Positions 1-7,646 of a stretch of DNA of 13,763 nt are shown piece after piece. Position 1 is the first letter of the stretch. Each line of letters begins with the position of its first letter. Where the stretch lies: the NCBI GenBank assembly GCA_023228725.1, contig JALOAQ010000079.1, forward strand, positions 1 to 13,763, written 5' to 3'. Below the pieces are notes generated by a model that saw only the letters and a program-made list of their open reading frames with translations, was not told the origin of the DNA and did no database searches. The position numbers and the translations under genes were made by a program. This DNA is from Bacteroidales bacterium (GTDB taxonomy: Bacteria > Bacteroidota > Bacteroidia > Bacteroidales > ML635J-15).

Positions 1-57
1 AACCATAAGAAAATGTTAGAAACAGGCTTAAAAATATTAATTTCAAAAATTTCATAA
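1..57 (+). CDS. possible 3' end of an upstream gene (partial)
   Basis: Frame 1 is open from the first base to a TAA at 55-57 and would encode an 18-residue tail ending in ILISKIS. The other two forward frames have stops within the first 18 bases. The peptide is short, basic and not recognisable, so this may be the C-terminus of a gene lying to the left or just a chance open stretch. The 120 bases after it are very AT-rich and non-coding, which fits an intergenic region before mfd. Confidence 0.25.
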   Translation, partial: NHKKMLETGLKILISKIS

Positions 58-169
58 CATAATAATTTTAGAAAACATCATTGCAATATACGAAAATTAA
101 ACAAAAAAGAATAATAAATTTTCAATATTATATCAACAGTTTATTATTTTATTATTTTCTTATTTTTTA

Positions 170-177
170 TAATTTTG
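170..177 (+). promoter_or_regulatory. candidate Bacteroidota -7 promoter box upstream of mfd
   Basis: TAATTTTG matches the Bacteroidota sigma-ABfr -7 consensus TAnnTTTG. No TTG/TTTG is present at the usual -33 distance; that region is only A and T apart from one C. The box ends 4 bases before the GTG start at 182, so transcription from it would begin at or very near the start codon. In DNA this AT-rich, one such box per kilobase or so can arise by chance. Confidence 0.4.
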
Positions 178-181
178 CACT

Positions 182-3100
182 GTGAAAAATTTATTAAACA
201 AACTTTTTAATTCCAATCCTAAGATAGAAGAATTGTTCTCTATTTTTGACAATGATAAAAACTCAAACTTATTAATAAAAGGTTTATCTGGTTCTTCAAA
301 ATCATTTTTATTTGCAAAACTTAGTCAAGTAAGTAAAACTCCGATTTGTGTTATTTTACCTGATAAAGAGAAGGCTTCATACTTTTATGATGATTTGAAT
401 AATATTATTGACAATAAAAATATTTTATTTTATCCTTCAGCATATAAACGCTCAATAGAGTATTTAAAAACCGACAAAACAAATATTGTATTAAAAACAG
501 AAGTTTTAAATAAAATAATTTCAAACAAAAAGCCTTATACTATTATTACTTATCCTGGGGCTATAATCGAGAAAGTTGTTCCAAACAAAACTTTAACAAA
601 AAACACTTTAGAAATTCATCAAGGCGAAAAAATTTCTATGGATTTTGTTATTGAGGTTTTAAATGAATATGGATTTTCGGCTGTTGATTTTGTTTACGAA
701 CCTGGCAATTTTTCTGTTAGGGGAAGTTTAATAGATATATTTTCTTTTGCTGAGGAATTTCCTTTTAGAATAGATTTTTTTGGCGATGAAATAGAAAGCA
801 TTAGATCTTTTGATCCACAAACTCAGCTTTCTACAAACAAACACAAGAAAATTAAAATAATACCAAACCTTCACGAACATTTTGAAGAAATAGAAAAAAT
901 TTCGTTTTTTGATTTTATAAGTAAAAATTGTAAATTTTGGATTTCTGAACCAGAATTAGTTTTGGATAAAATTGAAAAAACTTTTGTTGCTGCCGAAAAA
1001 AGATACGAGGAAATAGATGAGAACATTTTTGAAGATGAAGACAATTATATTTTAGAACCAAGCAAGAATTTACTAAAAGTTCAAGATTTTATTAATCAAA
1101 TTAAAAATTTTCAATTAGTAGAAATTGCCTCACGTAGTGTTTTTGAAGCAAAAAAAGAATTTAATTTCAATACCGAACCACAACCTAAATTTGGAAAACA
1201 ATTTAATATTTTAGCAGAAATTCTTCAAAATAACGAAACAAATGCTTACGAAACTTATGTGCTTAGTAATAATGAAAAACAATTATTAAGATTAAAAGAT
1301 ATTTTTATTGAACAAAAGCAAAATGTAAATTTTATACCGATTTTAAAAATTGTAAACCAAGGATTTATTATGCACGAAGCAAAAGTTTGTGTTTTTACAG
1401 ATCACCAAATATTTGAAAGATACCACAGGTTTAGCAATAAAAAGCTTTCACATAAAGACAGTATTACAATTCAAGAACTAACAGCACTTAAGCCCGGAGA
1501 TTATGTTGTACATATTGATAATGGAGTTGGAAAGTTTGGGGGTTTACAAAAAATTAATAATAATGGTAAAATACAAGAAGTTGTAAGCATTATATACGAT
1601 AATAATGATATTCTTTATGTAAATATTCACTCTTTACACAGAATTTCGAAATATAGAGACAAAGATGATGAAGCCCCAAAAATTTATCGTTTAGGTTCCG
1701 GACATTGGAAACGTTTAAAGGAAAAAACTAAGAAAAACATAAAAGATATTGCAAAAGATTTAATACTTCTTTATGCAAAACGAAGAGAACAAAAAGGTTT
1801 TGCTTTTTCGCCAGATTCTTACTTACAACATCAATTAGAGTCGTCTTTTATGTACGAAGACACAGAAGACCAAAGTAAATCAAACGAACTTATAAAAGCA
1901 GATATGGAATCAGAAATTCCAATGGATAGATTGGTTTGCGGAGATGTTGGTTTTGGAAAAACAGAACTCGCTATTAGAGCTGCTTTTAAAGCAGTTAACG
2001 ATAGTAAACAAGTGGCAGTATTAGTACCAACTACAATTTTAGCACTTCAACATTATCAAACTTTTAAAGAAAGACTTGCTGATATGCCTGTAAATGTTTC
2101 TTATATAAGCAGATTAAAATCTAATAAAGAAATAAAAGAAAATTTAGAAAAACTTGAAGAAGGCAAATTAGATATAATTATTGGCACACATAGACTACTA
2201 AATAAAGATGTGATTTTCAAGGACTTAGGTTTATTAATAATTGACGAAGAACAAAAGTTTGGCGTTTCTATGAAAGAAAAATTAAAAAACCTAAAAGTAA
2301 ATGTTGATACGCTAACTCTGACAGCTACACCAATTCCCAGAACTTTACAATTTTCATTAATGGGTGCAAGAGATTTGTCTGTTATTAACACAGCACCACC
2401 AAACCGACAGCCGATAATTACAGAACTACATTCATTTAATAATGAAATTATCAAGGATGCAATTTATTACGAAGTAGGTAGAAATGGTCAGGTATTTTTC
2501 ATAAATAATAGAATTCAAAATATTTTTGAAATACAAGCATTGGTAAACAAACTTTGTCCTGAAGTCAAAACCATTGTAGCTCATGGTCAGATGGAAGGGC
2601 AAAAATTAGAGAAAATTATTTTAAGTTTTGTACGTGGCGATTATGATGTTTTAATAAGTACAACTATTATTGAAAATGGAATTGATATTCCAAATGCAAA
2701 TACAATAATTATAAACAATGCTAATAATTTCGGTTTAAGCGATTTGCATCAACTAAGAGGAAGAGTTGGACGAAGCAATAAAAAAGCTTTTTGTTATTTA
2801 TTATCTCCTCCTTTGTCGGTACTAACACCGGAGGCACGCCGCCGTTTAAAAGCAATAGAGGAATATAGTGAATTAGGCTCAGGTATGAATATAGCCTTAC
2901 AAGATTTGGATATTCGTGGTGCAGGAAATATTCTTGGAGCAGAGCAATCAGGTTTTATTGCTGATGTAGGTTTTGAAACGTATAATAAAATTTTAAACGA
3001 GGCTCTTAGAGAATTAAAGGATGCGAATTATGAAAACACATTTTCAGAAGAAAGTGAAAATACAGAAAACCAAGACTTAATTTCAATAAACCAAGATTGT

Positions 3101-3562
3101 CAAATTGAAACTGATTTGGATATTTTAATTCCTGACTTTTATGTAAGCTCAACTTCTGAAAGAATTAAGCTATACAAAGAATTAGACGAAATTAAAGACG
3201 AAAACTCATTAAATATTTTTAAAGAAAACTTAAAAGATAGATTTGGTAAAATTCCAAAAGAAACTGAAAGAATTTTTGAATTAGTTAAACTAAAATGGCT
3301 TGCAATAGAAATAGGTTTTCATAAAATAGTAATAAGAAATAACACTTTAATAGCATATTTTCCAATAAATCAACAATCAAATTATTATGCTTCTTCAAAA
3401 TTCTCAAAAGTTTTAAATTACGTTCAAAATAATCCCAAAAATTTGCAGATTAAAGAAATTAATGAAAAACTAAGCCTAAAAGTATTTAATGTTAAGAACT
3501 TAGAAGATATTTATAAAGTTTTAAATGGAATTTTTGAAATAATTTATGAAAAACACATTTAG
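182..3562 (+). CDS. mfd: transcription-repair coupling factor Mfd
   Basis: Mfd is an ATP-dependent DNA translocase that removes RNA polymerase stalled at lesions and recruits UvrA for nucleotide excision repair. The protein is 1126 residues, normal for the family. The N-terminal third is UvrB-like, with a degenerate P-loop (GLSGSSKS, about residues 35-42) of the kind expected where Mfd does not hydrolyse ATP. An RNA polymerase interaction (CarD-like) domain begins near residue 435 (GDYVVHIDNGVGKFGG). The translocase has Walker A GDVGFGKT (587-594), a DEEQ box (688-691), TATPIPRT (714-721) and RGRVGR (859-864). The TRG-type motif DIRGAGNILGAEQSG follows, then a C-terminal TRCF domain. The start is GTG at 182: an in-frame TAA lies at 170-172, no other start codon comes between, and homologous-looking sequence begins within about 15 residues. 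There is no Shine-Dalgarno sequence. Identification is very secure; the exact start is less so. Confidence 0.97.
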   Translation: MKNLLNKLFNSNPKIEELFSIFDNDKNSNLLIKGLSGSSKSFLFAKLSQVSKTPICVILPDKEKASYFYDDLNNIIDNKNILFYPSAYKRSIEYLKTDKTNIVLKTEVLNKIISNKKPYTIITYPGAIIEKVVPNKTLTKNTLEIHQGEKISMDFVIEVLNEYGFSAVDFVYEPGNFSVRGSLIDIFSFAEEFPFRIDFFGDEIESIRSFDPQTQLSTNKHKKIKIIPNLHEHFEEIEKISFFDFISKNCKFWISEPELVLDKIEKTFVAAEKRYEEIDENIFEDEDNYILEPSKNLLKVQDFINQIKNFQLVEIASRSVFEAKKEFNFNTEPQPKFGKQFNILAEILQNNETNAYETYVLSNNEKQLLRLKDIFIEQKQNVNFIPILKIVNQGFIMHEAKVCVFTDHQIFERYHRFSNKKLSHKDSITIQELTALKPGDYVVHIDNGVGKFGGLQKINNNGKIQEVVSIIYDNNDILYVNIHSLHRISKYRDKDDEAPKIYRLGSGHWKRLKEKTKKNIKDIAKDLILLYAKRREQKGFAFSPDSYLQHQLESSFMYEDTEDQSKSNELIKADMESEIPMDRLVCGDVGFGKTELAIRAAFKAVNDSKQVAVLVPTTILALQHYQTFKERLADMPVNVSYISRLKSNKEIKENLEKLEEGKLDIIIGTHRLLNKDVIFKDLGLLIIDEEQKFGVSMKEKLKNLKVNVDTLTLTATPIPRTLQFSLMGARDLSVINTAPPNRQPIITELHSFNNEIIKDAIYYEVGRNGQVFFINNRIQNIFEIQALVNKLCPEVKTIVAHGQMEGQKLEKIILSFVRGDYDVLISTTIIENGIDIPNANTIIINNANNFGLSDLHQLRGRVGRSNKKAFCYLLSPPLSVLTPEARRRLKAIEEYSELGSGMNIALQDLDIRGAGNILGAEQSGFIADVGFETYNKILNEALRELKDANYENTFSEESENTENQDLISINQDCQIETDLDILIPDFYVSSTSERIKLYKELDEIKDENSLNIFKENLKDRFGKIPKETERIFELVKLKWLAIEIGFHKIVIRNNTLIAYFPINQQSNYYASSKFSKVLNYVQNNPKNLQIKEINEKLSLKVFNVKNLEDIYKVLNGIFEIIYEKHI

Positions 3563-3602
3563 TTTTTTTTTAAAATATTTGCAGTGTTAAAAAAAATATA
3601 TT

Positions 3603-3620
3603 CCTTTGTAAAAGGTTTTA
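3603..3620 (+). terminator. weak candidate terminator after mfd
   Basis: CCTTT (3603-3607) and AAAGG (3611-3615) form a 5-bp stem with a 3-base loop, followed directly by TTTT. It lies 40 bases after the mfd stop and 43 before the MBOAT start. The stem is short and AT-rich, so termination may be only partial. I saw no TAnnTTTG promoter box in the 100-bp gap, so the next pair of genes could depend partly on read-through from mfd. Confidence 0.25.
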
Positions 3621-3662
3621 AAAATATTAAGACTTAAAAATTTTTGAAAGAAGCTTTAATTT

Positions 3663-5108
3663 ATGGTTTATAGTAGTATTGTTTTTCTATTATATTTTTT
3701 GCCAATATTTTTGGTTATTTATTATTTAATAGACAAAAAATATAAAAACATATTTATACTAATTTCCAGCATATTTTTTTATAGTTGGGGAGCACCAAAA
3801 TTCATTTTTGTTATTCTTGGAACCACTTTTTTAGACTTTCATTTAGTCAAATGGATGTCAAATATGAAAAACGATTTAAACCGGAAATTAATGCTAACAT
3901 TATCTGTTTCTATAAATTTTGGTTTATTGTTTTATTTTAAATATTCCAACTTTTTTATAGAAAATGTAAATGCAGTTTTATCAATTTTTGGCGGACAAAA
4001 TATTCAGTGGACAAAACTTGTTTTACCAATAGGAATTTCGTTTTACACATTTGAAACCATTACCTATGTAGTTGATGTTTACAGGCGTGTGCATAAACCT
4101 TTAGATAAATTTTGGGATTATCAATTATATATTATTCTTTTTCCAAAATTAATTGCTGGTCCCATTATTCGTTATCACGACTTAGCTGACCAAATTACCG
4201 ACAGAAGTCATAATGATACCTTAGATAATAAACTAACAGGCTTTTACAGATTTATTTTAGGTTTAGCAAAGAAAGTGCTGATAGCCAACCATATGGGAGC
4301 ACAAGCCGATGCAATATTTGCCTTAGATTATGCAAACTTAGACACTTATACTGCTTGGATAGGAATTTTGGCATATACTTTTCAAATTTATTTTGATTTT
4401 TCTGGTTATTCAGATATGGCAATAGGAATTGCTAAAATGATAGGATTTAAGTTTCCTGAAAACTTTGATAATCCCTATACTTCGCGTAGTATAACAGAAT
4501 TTTGGAGAAGATGGCATATAACTTTAGGAGCTTGGATGCGCAACTATCTTTACATTCCTTTGGGTGGAAATAGAGTTTCCAAAAGAAGATTATATTTTAA
4601 TCTTTGGCTTGTGTTTTTAGCTTCAGGATTGTGGCACGGAGCTTCTTGGGGATTTGTCATCTGGGGAGCTTACCACGGTTTGTTTTTAATTTTGGAAAGA
4701 AGTTTTTTATTGAAATTCTTAAATAAAATTGGTAAACTTCCAAGCACTTTATTCACTTTTCTTGTTGTGGTAATTGGTTGGGTATTTTTTAGACTAGAAC
4801 ATTTTAAAGAGGCTATTGCATACTTAAAAAGAATGTTTGCTTTTGATTTCAAACAAGATTATTATAATATTTACAACTCTCCGTTTAGTTTAGACTTAGA
4901 GTTTTATGTTTATTTTACAATAGCAATATTTTTTGCATTTTTTACTTATTTCAAACTTGGGCAAAAAATTCAAAATGCTGTATATTTTAATGACTACACA
5001 CTAAAAAGACATTATACATTAACATTTACCTCAATAGTTCTTCTAATTATATGCATTAGCGCGCTCTCTGCCACAGGTTTTAATCCATTTATTTATTTTA
5101 GATTTTAA
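3663..5108 (+). CDS. MBOAT family O-acyltransferase, AlgI-like
   Basis: This is a polytopic membrane protein of 481 residues with roughly ten or more hydrophobic segments. It belongs to the membrane-bound O-acyltransferase family that moves acetyl groups across the inner membrane for polysaccharide O-acetylation (AlgI, PatA and DltB relatives). Visible family signatures are FPKLIAGPIIRY (near residue 160), QIYFDFSGYSDMAIG (near 242), FWRRWHITLGAWMRNYLYIPLGG (starting near 280, His285) and GLWHGASWGFVIWGAYHG, whose His325 is the expected catalytic histidine. The C-terminus ends in NPFIYFRF, typical of the Bacteroidota AlgI-like group. The next gene starts 3 nt after the stop and encodes an AlgJ/AlgX-like partner, which supports a two-component acetylation system. 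The glycan acceptor cannot be inferred, because no glycosyltransferases or export genes are in view. Confidence 0.93.
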   Translation: MVYSSIVFLLYFLPIFLVIYYLIDKKYKNIFILISSIFFYSWGAPKFIFVILGTTFLDFHLVKWMSNMKNDLNRKLMLTLSVSINFGLLFYFKYSNFFIENVNAVLSIFGGQNIQWTKLVLPIGISFYTFETITYVVDVYRRVHKPLDKFWDYQLYIILFPKLIAGPIIRYHDLADQITDRSHNDTLDNKLTGFYRFILGLAKKVLIANHMGAQADAIFALDYANLDTYTAWIGILAYTFQIYFDFSGYSDMAIGIAKMIGFKFPENFDNPYTSRSITEFWRRWHITLGAWMRNYLYIPLGGNRVSKRRLYFNLWLVFLASGLWHGASWGFVIWGAYHGLFLILERSFLLKFLNKIGKLPSTLFTFLVVVIGWVFFRLEHFKEAIAYLKRMFAFDFKQDYYNIYNSPFSLDLEFYVYFTIAIFFAFFTYFKLGQKIQNAVYFNDYTLKRHYTLTFTSIVLLIICISALSATGFNPFIYFRF

Positions 5109-5111
5109 ATT

Positions 5112-6407
5112 ATGGAAAATAAAGTAAAACAAATATTATTAATAAGTATTTTACTAATACTAATATTTCCATTTTTACAAGCAAGTTTTTTATTTTTTAA
5201 AGAAAGAGACTTAGGCGGAGCTATTGAGGAGGTTGAACGAGAAAGGTTTAGAATAGAAAATTGGTTTAACACTTCTTTTCAAAAAAACAAAGAGCTTTAT
5301 TTAAACTCAAATTTTGGATTTAGAAAAACTTTTATTCGCGTACATAATCAAATAGATTTTAACTTGTTTAAAAAATCAAATGCTAAAGGAGTAGTTATTG
5401 GCAAAGACAATTATTTATATGAATACGATTATATATCAGCATATTACGGAGTTGACTTTCTTGGTTACGAGAGAATAGAAGATAGAATTATAAGATTAAA
5501 AATAATACAAGACAGTTTGCAATCTTGGGGTAAAAACCTTATAGTAATTTTTGCACCAAGCAAAGCAAATTTTTTTCCTGAATATATTCCTGATAGATTT
5601 AAAATCACGAAATCTACAACTAATTACGAAGTATTTTCTGATAAAGTTAAAGAATATCAAATAAATCACATTGATTTCAATAAATATTATAAAGAAAATA
5701 AAAATAAAACCGAATATCCTCTATACCCACAATATGGAATACATTGGAGTGATTATGGGTCTTGTTTATCTGCCGATTCTATAATTAGATATATTGAAAA
5801 GTTGCAAAATATTGATATGCCTAATTTTAAAATTATAGATTATAATTATACAAAGCCCAATAGTAGGGATTTTGATATTTTGGATGGTTTGAATATATTT
5901 TCTAAATTAAAAACTTACCAATTAGCTTATCCTGTTATTGAATATGAAGATGATAAAGGAAAAGTAAAACCATCCTCAATAGTTATTTCAGATAGTTTTT
6001 ACTGGGGTATGTTTGAATTTGATTTAATAACAAAAGCTTTTTCGAGAAACGATTTTTGGTATTATAATTACGAGGTATTTTTAGCAAATTATGGTGGTAA
6101 ATATTATAGGTTTGATTATAATTTAAAGAAAGAAATTGAAAATACCGATTTATTTATTATTATGGGTACTGAACCAAGTTTAAAGGATCTCGGCTGGGGA
6201 ATTATTGACCAGCTTTATGATGTTATAACTGAAAAGCCAACTATACAAAGTTCTGAATATTTTTTAAGAGAAAAACACATTAGAGATAATATAAAAAGTT
6301 ATCCGGAATGGGAAGCAGTTATAGAAAAACAAGCTATAGAAAATAATATAAGTTTAGATTCCGCTATAACTAATTATATTATTTGGCTGATAGAAAACGG
6401 GGAATAA
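5112..6407 (+). CDS. AlgJ/AlgX-like SGNH-type acetyltransferase partner of the MBOAT protein
   Basis: The protein is 431 residues with an N-terminal signal anchor (about residues 5-29), then an extracytoplasmic domain. By analogy with AlgJ/AlgX, it would take acetyl groups delivered by the MBOAT protein and place them on a glycan outside the inner membrane. Recognisable blocks are VIGKDNYLYEYDYI, the strand IFAPSKANFFPEYIP, the HW motif YGIHWSDYG (His211, Trp212) and VISDSFYWG (Ser295 as likely nucleophile, within S-D-S-F). In AlgJ/AlgX the histidine lies in a D-x-H-W motif; here the Asp position is Gly209, although Asp214 follows closely. Pairing with the MBOAT gene at 3-nt spacing is the strongest functional clue. 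The stop codon overlaps the first unit of a tandem repeat. Family membership is fairly secure; catalytic competence is unproven. Confidence 0.85.
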   Translation: MENKVKQILLISILLILIFPFLQASFLFFKERDLGGAIEEVERERFRIENWFNTSFQKNKELYLNSNFGFRKTFIRVHNQIDFNLFKKSNAKGVVIGKDNYLYEYDYISAYYGVDFLGYERIEDRIIRLKIIQDSLQSWGKNLIVIFAPSKANFFPEYIPDRFKITKSTTNYEVFSDKVKEYQINHIDFNKYYKENKNKTEYPLYPQYGIHWSDYGSCLSADSIIRYIEKLQNIDMPNFKIIDYNYTKPNSRDFDILDGLNIFSKLKTYQLAYPVIEYEDDKGKVKPSSIVISDSFYWGMFEFDLITKAFSRNDFWYYNYEVFLANYGGKYYRFDYNLKKEIENTDLFIIMGTEPSLKDLGWGIIDQLYDVITEKPTIQSSEYFLREKHIRDNIKSYPEWEAVIEKQAIENNISLDSAITNYIIWLIENGE

Positions 6408-6485
6408 AGTTGAAAGTCCGGAAAGTCGAAAGGCTGTAAAGTCGAAAGGCTGTAAAGTTGAAAGTCTGAAAAGTCGAAAGAGGCT
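6406..6485. repeat. five tandem 16-bp units
   Basis: Five consecutive 16-base units, each starting AAAGT(C/T)GAAAG, occupy 6406-6421, 6422-6437, 6438-6453, 6454-6469 and 6470-6485. Units 2 and 3 are identical (AAAGTCGAAAGGCTGT). The others share the first 11 bases apart from one C/T change (and keep the phase) but vary in their last 5. The array begins on the last two bases of the TAA stop of the SGNH gene and fills most of the convergent gap with miaA. Within the last unit and just after it, CGAA (6475-6478) could pair with a downstream TTCG ahead of a T-run, giving at best a weak terminator. The unit resembles the GTCGAAA-type simple repeats found between genes in Bacteroidota genomes. Confidence 0.85.
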
Positions 6486-6504
6486 TCTTCGTTTTTCGCT
6501 ACGC

Positions 6505-7419
6505 TCAAAAAAAAGATTTAATAAAACTTAGCTTCTCTTCCATTTTCAAATTACCATCTATCCATATTATTTTTGCTCCATCTTTTTCCATTTTTCTAAA
6601 CCAAGTCATTTGTCTTTTCGAAAATTGATGAATAGCTGTATTTAGTTTAGTAAAAAGCTCTGCATAAGTAATTTTTCCTTTTAAATACCAAGATAAAAAT
6701 TTATATTCCAAACCATAATACTCTAAATCATCATGCGAAACCCCTGAGTCCAAAAGAGATTGTGCTTCGGCTATCATTCCATTTTCTAAACGAAATTTAA
6801 GCCTTTCTGTAATTCTTGACCGCCTTTGTTCTCTATCAAAATAAACTCCAAAAATTATCGGTTTGATTTCAGGGTAATTTTCTCCTAACACTTCATTTCT
6901 TGAATAATATTCTGCAATTTCAATTGCCCTAACTGCCCTTTTTATGGTATCTAAATCACTACGATTATGTAAATCTTTGTATTTTCTTAGAATTTGCTCA
7001 AGCTCTTCTATTGTTTTATCTTTTAAAGCAATTCGTAATTTTTCGTTGATAGGAACTTTTACTAATTCGTAATTATTCAAAACTGCATTTATATACAAAC
7101 CTGTCCCCCCACAGAGAATTGGAGTCAAGTTTTTCTCAGTTAATTCATTATAAACTTTAAAGAAATCTCTCTTATACTCATACACATTGTATTTATATCC
7201 TGGTTCACAAATATCAATTAAATGATAAGGAATTTTACTCCCTTTAACTTCATAATCTTCCAAATCCTTACCTGTACCTATATCCATTTTTTTATAAATT
7301 TGCCTACTATCAGCACTAATAATTTCAGTTTTTAAATCATAGGCTAAGTTTGCGGCTAACGAAGTTTTACTTCCTGCTGTTGCTCCAGTAATTACAATAA
7401 GATTATAAGTTTTTAACAT
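6505..7419 (-). CDS. miaA: tRNA dimethylallyltransferase MiaA, variant subfamily
   Basis: MiaA transfers a dimethylallyl group to N6 of A37 in tRNAs that read UNN codons. The 304 residues match the usual family length. Visible landmarks are an N-terminal P-loop region (residues 12-19), IISADSRQIYKKMDIGTGKD, IPYHLIDI, CGGTGLYINAVL (dimethylallyl/tRNA site), a RAVRAIEIAEYY helix and the C-terminal FSKRQMTWFRKME block. Two departures from the textbook enzyme are visible. The P-loop reads GATAGSKT, where Ser17 sits in the position of the conserved Gly before Lys. GTGKDL replaces the common GTAKP. From memory, Bacteroidota carry a divergent MiaA group with the GTGKD form, so a second, canonical miaA may exist elsewhere. 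It starts at ATG 7417-7419, is the only minus-strand gene here, and converges with the acetylation pair. No clear promoter was found. Confidence 0.94.
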   Translation of the reverse strand: MLKTYNLIVITGATAGSKTSLAANLAYDLKTEIISADSRQIYKKMDIGTGKDLEDYEVKGSKIPYHLIDICEPGYKYNVYEYKRDFFKVYNELTEKNLTPILCGGTGLYINAVLNNYELVKVPINEKLRIALKDKTIEELEQILRKYKDLHNRSDLDTIKRAVRAIEIAEYYSRNEVLGENYPEIKPIIFGVYFDREQRRSRITERLKFRLENGMIAEAQSLLDSGVSHDDLEYYGLEYKFLSWYLKGKITYAELFTKLNTAIHQFSKRQMTWFRKMEKDGAKIIWIDGNLKMEEKLSFIKSFF

Positions 7420-7532
7420 TTTAAATTAAGCTTTATACAAGTTTTAGATAATCTTAAAATTTTAATGCGAAGATACAATCTTTTAGTTATAAACTGATTA
7501 ATATAAAAATAAACTTTTAATTATTGCGTTTT

Positions 7533-7561
7533 GCTTACTCTCAATAAACGTGTGAGCGAGC
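7533..7561. repeat. imperfect inverted repeat in the miaA/Yip1 divergent spacer
   Basis: GCTTACTCTCA (7533-7543) faces TGTGAGCGAGC (7551-7561) across the loop ATAAACG. Eight of 11 positions pair, plus a possible G-U. The GC content of this patch stands out in an otherwise AT-only spacer. It lies between divergently transcribed genes, so it is not an ordinary terminator. It could be an operator, an RNA hairpin in the miaA leader, or a decayed interspersed repeat. Confidence 0.3.
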
Positions 7562-7620
7562 ATAGTAGCTATTGGCAAAATTAAAAAACTATTAAATTCT
7601 GTAAAATACTAAAAATTGAC

Positions 7621-7628
7621 TATTTTTG
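7621..7628 (+). promoter_or_regulatory. candidate -7 box for the Yip1-smpB-plsY unit
   Basis: TATTTTTG matches the Bacteroidota -7 consensus TAnnTTTG and lies 18 bases before the ATG at 7647, giving a plausible short leader. The -33 region shows only a degenerate TTCTG (7597-7601). If this is the promoter, the in-frame TTG at 7626 overlaps it and cannot be the translation start. Confidence 0.45.
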
Positions 7629-7646
7629 CAATTCTTTTATAAAAAA

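Noticed and set aside
2101..2454. Minus-strand open frame of 117 codons inside mfd
   Set aside because: It lies fully within the helicase core of mfd, its translation has no recognisable domain, and it is explained as the antisense shadow of a strongly conserved gene.
4670..4852. Minus-strand open frame of 60 codons inside the MBOAT gene
   Set aside because: It is a shadow of the conserved C-terminal part of the acyltransferase and has no independent support.
6406..6485. Possible CRISPR array
   Set aside because: The units are 16 bp and directly adjacent, with no spacers of regular length and no cas genes in the window.
7576..7583. CAAAATTA as a minus-strand -7 box (TAATTTTG) for miaA
   Set aside because: It is more than 150 bases from the miaA start and has no -33 element at the right distance; in this AT-rich spacer it is likely chance.
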